NCBI RefSeq assembly: GCF_014222285.1
Contig: NZ_JACKZS010000055.1
Coordinates: 1 to 38,963 of the forward strand
DNA length: 38,963 bases
Source of the DNA: Nostoc sp. UCD121
GTDB lineage: Bacteria; Cyanobacteriota; Cyanobacteriia; Cyanobacteriales; Nostocaceae
Direction: 5' to 3'
The position numbers were made by a program, and so were the translations under genes. The notes under the pieces are model-generated. The model made no database searches, was not told the origin of the DNA, and saw nothing but the letters and a program-made list of their open reading frames with translations. This document shows, one piece after another, positions 1-7,191 of this stretch; the first letter of the stretch is position 1; every line of letters begins with the position of its first letter.

Positions 1-43
1 GCATAACACACCCTACAGCTAATTTATATTTCTTCATATACAT
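1..43 (-). CDS. Possible 5' end of a gene leaving the window on the left
   Basis: On the minus strand an ATG at 43 (or an in-frame ATG at 37) opens a frame that stays open to the window edge. The residues from the second ATG read MKKYKLAVGCVM, a positively charged start followed by hydrophobic residues, as in a signal peptide or lipoprotein leader. A GGTGAG ribosome-binding-like stretch lies about 9 nt upstream. Only about 14 codons are visible, so no function can be given and chance is not excluded. Confidence 0.35.
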   Translation of the reverse strand, partial: MYMKKYKLAVGCVM

Positions 44-463
44 TGAATTTTTCTCACCGACTTACTTATTACAAATAAAAAATAATTTAAATAATTGAAT
101 TTATCTCCAATCATATAGTTCCCAATTGGCACAAGTTTATAACGCAATCAAAGTCAGTGCAACTACGTGAATTCGTTCAGGTATGTAAGTGATAAAGGGA
201 AATTTGTCTTAGGGTATTTCTGACCAATAACAAGATACAACTATTGGATGAAGTGTAGCGATCATATAGAATTCTTGAGATTCAATTGAGGCATTGAGAA
301 GTCCATAGAAACGGAGGTTGTTTTTTGCCAATCCTCCGTTTCTAATATTTCTATTGTCACTCAAAAATGAATAGGTAAAGCGTTGCAAAAAGTTTAGGTA
401 ACATTTTGTAGCCTACTGACAACTTCTGATGTTTGTCCAATAGTATTAAATCGAGACAGGGTG
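44..463. other. Intergenic region, mostly featureless
   Basis: AT-rich stretch between the possible gene at the left edge and the Rieske gene. No convincing ORF. The only structure I see is the hairpin at 306-344, listed separately. Confidence 0.6.
306..344 (-). terminator. Hairpin, possible terminator downstream of the Rieske gene
   Basis: A perfect 12-bp inverted repeat (306-317 TAGAAACGGAGG with 333-344) encloses a T-rich loop. It lies about 120 nt beyond the stop codon of the minus-strand Rieske gene. No strong U-tract follows on either strand, so it may be a processed 3' end or a repeat instead of a Rho-independent terminator. Confidence 0.45.
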
Positions 464-823
464 CTATTCCTCTTGTACATCAACCCAGATACTACCTTCT
501 TCCACACGAATAGGAAATACTGGTAATGCCTTTGGTTGCGAAACCAACGAGAGTACTTTACCTACACCAGGTGGCCAGGAACACCAGCCTTGTACCTCAC
601 CAGTCCGCAAGTCAAAAGCACTGCGATGGAAGGTACAAACAATTGCTCCACTTTCAGTAATTTTCCCACTTTTCAACGGTAATTTTAAGTGGGGACAGTT
701 GTTATCTACAGCATAAAGCTGATTCTCATGATTCAAAACCAGAATTTTCCGGTTGCCAACTTTCACCACTTCTCGCGTACCCGGGGAAAGTGCTTCGACT
801 GCAAGAACTTTAGTCCAGCTCAT
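464..823 (-). CDS. Rieske [2Fe-2S] ferredoxin-like protein
   Basis: Small soluble protein of 119 residues made almost entirely of a Rieske domain, expected to carry electrons or act as the ferredoxin of an oxygenase. The cluster-binding pair is visible: CPH around residues 43-45 and CTFH about 18 residues later, followed by the RTGEV turn common in Rieske ferredoxins. There is no signal peptide or membrane segment, which argues against the cytochrome b6f subunit PetC. The open frame extends 32 codons upstream, but the ATG at 823 is preceded by a strong AGGAGAGGAG ribosome-binding site and begins the domain (MSWTKV), so I use it. It is divergent from the VWA gene at 1112. No oxygenase partner is visible nearby, so the substrate is unknown. 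Confidence 0.85.
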   Translation of the reverse strand: MSWTKVLAVEALSPGTREVVKVGNRKILVLNHENQLYAVDNNCPHLKLPLKSGKITESGAIVCTFHRSAFDLRTGEVQGWCSWPPGVGKVLSLVSQPKALPVFPIRVEEGSIWVDVQEE

Positions 824-1111
824 TAGGTTCTCCTCTCCTAATATATCTGCTTTCAGTTTCTCGCAATTGTGACCAGTGCGATCGCCTTTCAGTACTAGTA
901 AGCAGTCAGTAAATTGCAAACTTCTGCCGAAAAAGCCATGTCTACGATGAGCTTTGCTAACCTTGGCGAGATATAGCCGCTATAAAATTTTACATTAAAC
1001 TTCATTTATACACTGGATAAACTGATTTTTGGGTAAACTAAAAAAAGCAGCTTTTATCCTTGCATCATAAAGCTTGTAGCTTATCACAGACAATTTGGAG
1101 GGATATAAAAA

Positions 1112-2959
1112 ATGATTAAGACAAGTTACGAATTTGACCAGTCTATTCTCCCCGCCGGATCTTCATTAAAGACTAATATTTTGCTACGTTTTCGTCCTGA
1201 CATAGCTGAATCTCCCCGACGGAACCTTAACCTTTCTCTTGTAATTGACCGTTCCGGCTCTATGGCGGGTGCTGCCTTACATCATGCACTCAAAGCTGCT
1301 GAATCTGTGGTAGATCAACTTGAACCAGATGATATTCTCTCAGTAGTGGTTTACGACGATGAAGTAGACAGCGTTGTACCACCCCAAGCTGTAACTAACA
1401 AAGCCACACTGAAAGATTCTATCCGCAAAGTGAGAGCAGGCGGTATTACCAACTTATCGGGGGGATGGCTCAAAGGCTGTGAACACGTCAAAACGCAACT
1501 TGACCCGCAAAAAATCAACCGTGTTCTCTTGCTTACCGATGGTCACGCCAATATGGGCATTCAAGACCCCAAGATACTAACGGCGACATCAGGGCAAAAA
1601 GCTGAGGAAGGTATCACCACAACTACATTAGGTTTTGCTCAGGGTTTTAATGAAGACCTGCTGATTGGTATGGCAAGGGCCGCCAGGGGAAACTTCTACT
1701 TCATTCAAAGCATTGATGAAGCAAGTGAAGTGTTTAGTATTGAGCTAGACAGTCTTAGAGCAGTGGTAGGACAAAACCTCACAGTGAAACTTGAGTTGGC
1801 TGAAGGTGTCAGTCTTGTTGATACCTTAAGTCTTGCAAAAGTTAGCCAAAATGACGCTGGTCAAGCTGTTATCAGCTTGGGAGAGCTTTACGAGGGTGAA
1901 GACAAACTTCTCGGTTTAAGTTTGGTGATATCAAGCGCTCAAATTGGTGAGTTACCTGTGATGAAACTGCATTACAGCGCCGACGTTATCCAAAATGACC
2001 TCATTCAAAACGTTTCAGGCACAGCAGATATTATCGCCAAAGTTGGCACTGTTGAGGAAGCCGCTTTTGCCTCTACAAGCCATATCACTCTTGAACTGAG
2101 CCGCCTCACCATCGCTAAGGCTAAAGAGATTGCCCTCGATTTAGCTGAACATGACAGACACCAGGAAGCAGAAGAAACCCTGCGTAGCCTGGTGAAAGAT
2201 TTGCGGGATAAAGGTTTAAACGAGAATTTTGAAATTGCTGAAGAGATCGATCAACTTGAGTATTTCGCAAGTCGAATCGCCCAAAAAGCTTTAGGTAATG
2301 CCGGACGTAAAGAATTGCGAGATCAGTCTTACCAGACGATGAACCGCAATCGTAACGACCTGGTGGGGCGCGGTGTTACTGCTGGTGATGAAGTGTACGC
2401 AATGCCGGTTGTCAATGAAGTTGGCTCAGGTGTTGAATTGTATTGCGTTCGTGATGGGGGTAAACTACGGGTCAAAGTCATCTCTGAAGGCTACGATTCA
2501 GCTAAGAATGTCCAGTTTCCCCGGAGTATTCGGGCTGAGGGAGCAAGGTACGTTGTTGAAGGGCTGGAACTCTCAAGCGAAGGTACTTTCTACCGTGTAC
2601 GTGGCAATATCACTCGTTTTGCTCAACCCGGTGAAGCAGATATCTTCGTTGCCCCTAGACAATCGAATATAGCTTATACAGGCAAAGCCTCTAAAGGGCC
2701 TGCTAGTGCTGCCGATCTTCCCATAACCGATATTGTCAAAGATGGCATTCTTGTTCAGTGTGTCAAAGATGGCAGCAAGCTACGCGCTAGAGTGGTTTCC
2801 GACGGCTATGAACCAGATTGGAATATGCGTTTTCCGCGATCGGTTCGTGAGGAAGGGATGCTTTATGTCGTTGATGAAGTCAAAACAGCACCTGATGGAA
2901 AGTCTTATATTGCGTGTGGTGAAATTAAGCGATTTGTCCAACCCACTACTACCAATTAG
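1112..2959 (+). CDS. VWA-domain protein with duplicated C-terminal module
   Basis: 615-residue protein without a signal peptide or membrane helix, so probably cytoplasmic. A von Willebrand factor A domain spans about residues 40-220 with a complete metal-ion-dependent adhesion site: D46-x-S48-x-S50 in DRSGSMAG, T113 in GGITNLSGG and D143 in LLLTDGH. A beta-rich and then helical middle region follows. The C-terminus holds two copies of a 66-residue module (about 440-505 and 545-610), each with CV(R/K)DG(G/S)KLR near its start, FPRS(I/V)R in the middle and (T/K)RF(A/V)Q at its end. A GGAGGG ribosome-binding site precedes the ATG. The gene converges on the DUF6745-like gene. VWA proteins usually scaffold or recruit partners in a Mg-dependent way; the partner is not known, and a link to the prcA neighbourhood is inference. 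Confidence 0.85.
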   Translation: MIKTSYEFDQSILPAGSSLKTNILLRFRPDIAESPRRNLNLSLVIDRSGSMAGAALHHALKAAESVVDQLEPDDILSVVVYDDEVDSVVPPQAVTNKATLKDSIRKVRAGGITNLSGGWLKGCEHVKTQLDPQKINRVLLLTDGHANMGIQDPKILTATSGQKAEEGITTTTLGFAQGFNEDLLIGMARAARGNFYFIQSIDEASEVFSIELDSLRAVVGQNLTVKLELAEGVSLVDTLSLAKVSQNDAGQAVISLGELYEGEDKLLGLSLVISSAQIGELPVMKLHYSADVIQNDLIQNVSGTADIIAKVGTVEEAAFASTSHITLELSRLTIAKAKEIALDLAEHDRHQEAEETLRSLVKDLRDKGLNENFEIAEEIDQLEYFASRIAQKALGNAGRKELRDQSYQTMNRNRNDLVGRGVTAGDEVYAMPVVNEVGSGVELYCVRDGGKLRVKVISEGYDSAKNVQFPRSIRAEGARYVVEGLELSSEGTFYRVRGNITRFAQPGEADIFVAPRQSNIAYTGKASKGPASAADLPITDIVKDGILVQCVKDGSKLRARVVSDGYEPDWNMRFPRSVREEGMLYVVDEVKTAPDGKSYIACGEIKRFVQPTTTN

Positions 2960-2986
2960 CTCATAAAATCTCTGCGTTCTCTGTGC

Positions 2987-3022
2987 CTCTGCGGTTAAAT
3001 AAATTGCTTTTAAACCGCAGAG
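2987..3022. terminator. Bidirectional hairpin between convergent genes
   Basis: A 10-bp inverted repeat (CTCTGCGGTT at 2987-2996, complement at 3013-3022) lies between the ends of the VWA gene and the DUF6745-like gene, with an A/T-rich loop. Its position suits termination for both convergent transcripts. The preceding CTCTGCGTTCTCTGTGCCTCTGCGG-type phrase resembles Nostoc dispersed repeats; a similar one lies near 30750-30785. Confidence 0.5.
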
Positions 3023-3035
3023 TACTTGGAGCTAA

Positions 3036-3734
3036 CTATGCCTCGATCGCAGGGTGATAATCATCTGGGTTATCAAAGCCCGCAATCCAAGCAGCTGCTT
3101 GATGACAATTCCGCATATAAGGGGGAACCCGCAAGATATGAATATGTCCTGTAGATGGACAGGTTACTTTTAAGACCATAAGCGGCTCGTCATCCTCAAA
3201 AGGAATGTAGACTAGTTGACGTTCTCCACCAGCATCACGATCGCGATCGCGGATTAATCCTCCCACTTGCTGCAAAAATGTCTCGTATCCCAGACGCTCA
3301 ATCAGCACGCGGCGCAACTCAACGTTCTCTATATTGAGAATATCTTGCCCTGTTAGAGACTGGGATTCAAAGGCAATCTTATCTGTCACTTCCACGCCTC
3401 GCCAGCGCCAAACAAAACCATGCCCCGCAGATACACTAGCAATCCCACTTTCGGCTAACTCGATCCAAAAAGTAACGTGGAGTCCTGTGGGAAGGGTTGT
3501 GAGGTTTACACAGCCGCTGATATCAAGACTTTCACAGGTGAGATTTTCCGGTAGATTGTAAAGATCCAACGCCCCGCTTAAATCCAGATGTCCTAAAACG
3601 CGCATCCCATCCCAGGCGCGATGTTCAAGGATCAGTTTTCGAGCATATTCAGCCGATACAGGCTCTTGGCTTTGGTTTGGGCGCTGCTTAATTGGTTTAT
3701 TCGGCACGCGTCCATTAGACATGATCTTGAGCAT
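3036..3734 (-). CDS. Conserved hypothetical protein, DUF6745-like C-terminus
   Basis: 232 residues. Residues about 40-110 show leucine-rich-like text (NLTCESLDISGC then LTTLPTGL). The C-terminal half carries RDRDAGGERQL, DEPLMVLKVTCPSTG and MRNCHQAAAWIAGFDNPDDY, which I recognise from memory as the DUF6745 type; no biochemical role is known to me. The ATG overlaps the stop of the upstream small gene by one base (TAATG at 3732-3736), implying translational coupling; an in-frame ATG at 3722 is an alternative start. It is the last of three minus-strand genes running from 4731 and converges on the VWA gene. No signal peptide or membrane helix. Confidence 0.7.
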   Translation of the reverse strand: MLKIMSNGRVPNKPIKQRPNQSQEPVSAEYARKLILEHRAWDGMRVLGHLDLSGALDLYNLPENLTCESLDISGCVNLTTLPTGLHVTFWIELAESGIASVSAGHGFVWRWRGVEVTDKIAFESQSLTGQDILNIENVELRRVLIERLGYETFLQQVGGLIRDRDRDAGGERQLVYIPFEDDEPLMVLKVTCPSTGHIHILRVPPYMRNCHQAAAWIAGFDNPDDYHPAIEA

Positions 3735-4066
3735 TAGTCTACTACCTCCACATAGGCATCAGGGCGATATTCGCGTTGTCTCCAAACGTGGTAAAGCCCT
3801 TGTGGTAATTCAATCGCCCGATGTTCTTCATGAACTAAAGTGGCATTTGGTTCTTTAACTTCAAGAAAAAGGTCACTACCATGTACCCACAACTGAACAG
3901 CATGGGATTGTTGAATGCGATGGCTATGTCCTGTAATTTCACCATGAGCGAGAGTAGCACCTAGACGCTTCTGAGCGCCGACAGGTAAGCTAGCAATATG
4001 TCTAATTAAAACGTCGCCATGTCTGTAGAGAATACTAGCTTGGGGGTTATTGCTGTTGTTAAACAT
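3734..4066 (-). CDS. Small conserved hypothetical protein, His-rich beta fold
   Basis: 110 residues. Visible motifs are HGDVLIRH near the start, LAHGEITGHSHRI in the first half, LVHEEHRAIELP in the second half and HVWRQREYRPDAY near the end. The spaced histidines and glutamates and the short strand pattern could suit a cupin-like or metal-binding beta fold, but this is a guess from composition. I recall proteins of this pattern next to DUF6745 proteins in other bacteria, which would make the pair a functional unit. The stop overlaps the start of the DUF6745-like gene by one base, consistent with coupling. The ribosome-binding site is weak (AAAAAAG). Confidence 0.7.
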   Translation of the reverse strand: MFNNSNNPQASILYRHGDVLIRHIASLPVGAQKRLGATLAHGEITGHSHRIQQSHAVQLWVHGSDLFLEVKEPNATLVHEEHRAIELPQGLYHVWRQREYRPDAYVEVVD

Positions 4067-4091
4067 CTTTTTTATAAGCTCATCAAATAAC

Positions 4092-4144
4092 TACGAATTA
4101 CGTTAGCGCAGCGTTAGCGACGTAGGAGCGTCATTACGAATTAC
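4092..4144. repeat. Short GC-rich insert flanked by a 10-bp direct repeat
   Basis: TACGAATTAC occurs at 4092-4101 and again at 4135-4144, enclosing 33 bp rich in GTTAGCG and GACGTAGG words of the kind dispersed in Nostoc genomes. It lies exactly between the stop codon of the prodomain-like gene and the start region of the small gene. It may be a small insertion with duplicated flanks. Confidence 0.5.
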
Positions 4145-4731
4145 TAACGCCCTAGTCTCAAACCTCTTTCCATAAGCATCTGAGGTTCGATATTCTCAAC
4201 TTTTGGTATCGCTTCTAGCTGAGGAATCTTTGCGATCGCATCTGCAATATTACCTGATTGGGCACGCAACCAAGCGGCGTGAGGCGCATAGTCAAGGATT
4301 TGTACTACTTCGTAACCCGCTCGATTAATTGCCTCATGCTGAGACTTTACATCAACGCCTTCAGCAAAGCGGATGAAAACCAGTCCAGTTGGTACTGCTA
4401 AAGAACCATTGGGTTCTATTGTGTAAACTGGACTCAGTTTACCCTGCTCTGATTGATTGGGTTCGCCTGGAAAAACTGCGTAGGCGTAGCCCATCGTAGA
4501 CATCGCACCATCGTTAAGTTGTAAAATTGCTCCTGGTGCTACCGTCTTGGGTTGATTATTATAATGTATTGCATAGTACCCAGACTTCCGAGTGTAAGAT
4601 ATGGCAGTGCGATCGCTGCCAACCCGAATTTGTTCAGGATAATCAGAAAAATAGTCGTTTTGAAATTTCACTTCAGGAATCAGGGGTAAAGAATACACCT
4701 GTAGAAAATACTCAGCCGGAAAATAAAACAT
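4144..4731 (-). CDS. Stand-alone protein resembling the pro-region of the PrcA subtilase
   Basis: 195 residues with no protease catalytic domain. Its C-terminal 75 residues line up by eye with residues about 113-187 of the neighbouring PrcA: GLVFIRF against NLFVKF, QILDYAPHAAW against RQLEYSRNAYF, and a final V-x4-P-x2-(L/M) pattern before the point where PrcA's catalytic domain begins. The N-terminal half also resembles the start of PrcA (IRVGSDRTAISYT against LAISEEHVVVRT). Pro-regions of subtilases fold and inhibit the protease, so a free copy could be a trans-acting inhibitor or chaperone; that is inference. The ATG at 4731 (GAGAAAG upstream) is preferred over TTG at 4740. It heads the minus-strand trio and is divergent from prcA. 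Confidence 0.65.
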   Translation of the reverse strand: MFYFPAEYFLQVYSLPLIPEVKFQNDYFSDYPEQIRVGSDRTAISYTRKSGYYAIHYNNQPKTVAPGAILQLNDGAMSTMGYAYAVFPGEPNQSEQGKLSPVYTIEPNGSLAVPTGLVFIRFAEGVDVKSQHEAINRAGYEVVQILDYAPHAAWLRAQSGNIADAIAKIPQLEAIPKVENIEPQMLMERGLRLGR

Positions 4732-5077
4732 CTTTCTCAAGTTCTAATGATGTTATAGCGTTTTCAGTGGTATAGAATACAAATCTTTTATCGGGATGCA
4801 AACTATATATCCCTAGTAATAGTGGAGATTCGAAAAACAGCCTGATTTTGAATTTTTCTTTTCTGGAAAAACGAATTAAAAGTTTGTATGAACTTTAGAG
4901 AGATTAAATTCTGTTGCAGCTGGATCTTTTTAATGTCGTAATACACATATAACACATGAAATAAAAACCATCCATAAACTAAAAAACGCACACTGCGTAT
5001 AGCAAGCTTTACAAGTAGTGCATAATACGATTTCCCAATGCCCAATTTTCAAGACAAATATCCCAGGAGATTAAGTT
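4732..5077. other. Divergent intergenic region between the prodomain-like gene and prcA
   Basis: 346 bp of AT-rich sequence that must hold the promoters of both divergent transcripts. I see no certain operator. A minus-strand frame of 80 codons here (4803-5045) has a hydrophobic stretch but no family resemblance, and its start lies in a repeat-like CCCAATGCCCAATTTTC stretch; I do not call it. Confidence 0.5.
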
Positions 5078-7066
5078 ATGGTTCAGGTTCGCTATGGTGG
5101 ACAGAACGGTCAACAGTATGAACTTGCTATCAGTGAAGAACACGTTGTAGTGCGTACCGAAAGCCGCAGTACTCTAATTGGTGCAAGACCGTTTGAAGTC
5201 GCACCTGTGTCACCCACAGCTCGTAGCATCCTCAATCAATTCGAGTTAACAACGCGGTTTCGACAAGCGGGTGTAGAAATTTTGCGTGCGAAAGTTCCGA
5301 CTCAGGGTGTCGCTTTGCGCGATCGCGCCCGTGAAATTCTCAACCAAGAGTCTGAAGTCCAATTTGCCGGACGTGTCTTGATCGATCCAGCCTCCAGCCA
5401 ACCGATAATTTACACCGAAAACCTCTTCGTTAAATTCGATAATGAAGAAGAATCAAGGGTCTGCCAAGAGATATTGGGACGTTACAGCTTAACAATTAAA
5501 CGCCAACTTGAATACTCACGAAATGCTTATTTTGTCAATGCACCTACAAATACTGGTATAGCTATCTTTGACATCGCCGAGAGACTTCTGAATGAGGAAT
5601 CAGTCGAACTGTGTCATCCTGAACTAGTGCGTGAATCACGCCAACGTCAGATTTTCCCGCAGCAGTGGCATTTAAAGCAAACAACAATTAACGGTAAGGT
5701 AATTAACGCCCATGCCAACGTTGAAGCAGCTTGGAAGTTGAGCGATGGCACAGGAACAATTATTGCAATTATCGATGACGGTGTGGATCTCGATCATGAA
5801 GAATTCCGTTCCTCTGGAAAGATTGTTGCCCCGCGTGATGTCACACGTAAAAATGACAATCCCAGACCGGGAAACGACAATAACCACGGGACAGCTTGTG
5901 CAGGAGTAGCTTGTGGCAACGGGAAATTTGGTGCATCAGGTGTAGCACCAGGCGCAAAATTGATGCCGATTCGTTTAGCTTCCTCGTTGGGGTCACAGGA
6001 TGAAGCAGATGCTTTTATTTGGGCGGCTCAAAATGGTGCTGATGTGATTTCTTGTAGTTGGGGCCCAGCAGATGGGACTTGGTTTGAGCCAAACGATCCT
6101 CTACACAAGCAAAAAGTACCTTTGCCTGACTCCACAAGATTGGCTATGGACTTTGCAATCAATAAAGGACGTAACGGTAAGGGATGTGTAATTTTATTCG
6201 CGGCTGGCAATGGTAACGAAAGTGTAGATAACGATGGCTACGCCAGCTACCAAAAGGTAATTGCGATCGCGGCTTGTAACGACTTTGGCACAAGAAGCGC
6301 TTACAGTGACTTTGGTCAGGCGGTGTGGTGTGCCTTTCCCAGTAACAATGGTGATAGTTCTCAAACCCCTGGAATTTGGACAACCGATCGCGTTGGTGTA
6401 CTTGGGTATAATTCCGGTAATGTAAATCTGGGTGATGCCGGAGGTAACTACACAAACGAATTCGGCGGAACTTCTAGTGCTTGTCCTGGTGCGGCTGGTG
6501 TCGCAGCATTGATTATTGCCAGAAACCCAAATCTGCGTTGGGATGAAGTACGAGATATTATTAAACGCTCTTGCGATCGCATCGATCAAGTTGGAGGTAA
6601 ATATGATGCCAATGGTCGCAGCCCTTTCTACGGTTATGGTCGAATCAATGCTCTCAAAGCTGTAGAATTGGCCAAGCCGGCGCAAACATCGCCCATTAGC
6701 AGATTCCAGGCAGTACAAGATATCCCAATTAACGATTTGCAAACATCAACATTATCGTTGGCGATCGCTAATACCAGCCTGATGAAATCCATCAAGGTTA
6801 ATGTAGACATCGAGCATACTTACATTGGGGATCTTGTAGTTACTCTTCTTCCCCCAGTACAAATAGGCATACTTCCCATTATTCTGCACGATCGCCAGGG
6901 CGGAGCTACAGATAATATCAAAACAACCTATGACGAGGTAAACACCCCAAAACTTGCTGCCTTTAAAGGTAAAAGTCCCCAAGGAACCTGGACTCTGGAA
7001 GTTGCAGATAAAGCTAGCACAGATACAGGAAAGATTCGCAGCTTTACCATTGAAATGGGATTTTAA
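5078..7066 (+). CDS. prcA: Calcium-dependent subtilisin-like serine protease (S8, PrcA type)
   Basis: 662 residues, the length I recall for Anabaena PrcA. Order: pro-region about 1-190, S8 peptidase domain about 195-540, C-terminal P/proprotein-convertase domain about 555-662. The catalytic triad is complete: D233 in IIDDGVDLDHEEF, H270 in NNHGTACAG, S466 in GGTSSACPG. No signal peptide is visible, so the enzyme is probably cytoplasmic or released by another route; the Anabaena homologue is described as a soluble calcium-dependent protease active on trypsin-type substrates. An AGGAGA ribosome-binding site precedes the ATG. It is divergent from a stand-alone relative of its own pro-region, suggesting paired control of activity. 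Several long frames on the opposite strand are shadows of its codon bias. Confidence 0.85.
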   Translation: MVQVRYGGQNGQQYELAISEEHVVVRTESRSTLIGARPFEVAPVSPTARSILNQFELTTRFRQAGVEILRAKVPTQGVALRDRAREILNQESEVQFAGRVLIDPASSQPIIYTENLFVKFDNEEESRVCQEILGRYSLTIKRQLEYSRNAYFVNAPTNTGIAIFDIAERLLNEESVELCHPELVRESRQRQIFPQQWHLKQTTINGKVINAHANVEAAWKLSDGTGTIIAIIDDGVDLDHEEFRSSGKIVAPRDVTRKNDNPRPGNDNNHGTACAGVACGNGKFGASGVAPGAKLMPIRLASSLGSQDEADAFIWAAQNGADVISCSWGPADGTWFEPNDPLHKQKVPLPDSTRLAMDFAINKGRNGKGCVILFAAGNGNESVDNDGYASYQKVIAIAACNDFGTRSAYSDFGQAVWCAFPSNNGDSSQTPGIWTTDRVGVLGYNSGNVNLGDAGGNYTNEFGGTSSACPGAAGVAALIIARNPNLRWDEVRDIIKRSCDRIDQVGGKYDANGRSPFYGYGRINALKAVELAKPAQTSPISRFQAVQDIPINDLQTSTLSLAIANTSLMKSIKVNVDIEHTYIGDLVVTLLPPVQIGILPIILHDRQGGATDNIKTTYDEVNTPKLAAFKGKSPQGTWTLEVADKASTDTGKIRSFTIEMGF

Positions 7067-7159
7067 GCCAATACGTTTGAGTTAGGGAGTATGGGGATGA
7101 GGGAGTAGGGGAGGCAGAGGGAACAAGGGAGGCAAGGAAAGAAGAATTATTGACCAATG

Positions 7160-7187
7160 CCCCATTCCCCATTCCCCATTCCCCATA
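7160..7187. repeat. Heptanucleotide tandem repeat (STRR-like)
   Basis: Four consecutive 7-bp units of CCCCATT/CCCCATA between the convergent ends of prcA and thiC. This resembles the STRR1 class of short tandem repeats reported from heterocystous cyanobacteria. The preceding 80 bp (about 7080-7140) is a purine-rich low-complexity run. Confidence 0.8.
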
Positions 7188-7191
7188 TCAA

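Noticed and set aside
464..823. Cytochrome b6f Rieske subunit PetC
   Set aside because: No membrane anchor and too short; it is a soluble Rieske ferredoxin type.
4803..5045. Minus-strand frame of 80 codons between the prodomain-like gene and prcA
   Set aside because: One hydrophobic stretch but no family resemblance; its start lies in a CCCAATGCCCAATTTTC repeat-like sequence, and it would block the divergent promoters.
6194..6742. Long frame antisense to prcA (182 codons), with shorter ones around it
   Set aside because: prcA is supported by a full catalytic triad in the other frame; the antisense frame has no domain and follows from codon bias.
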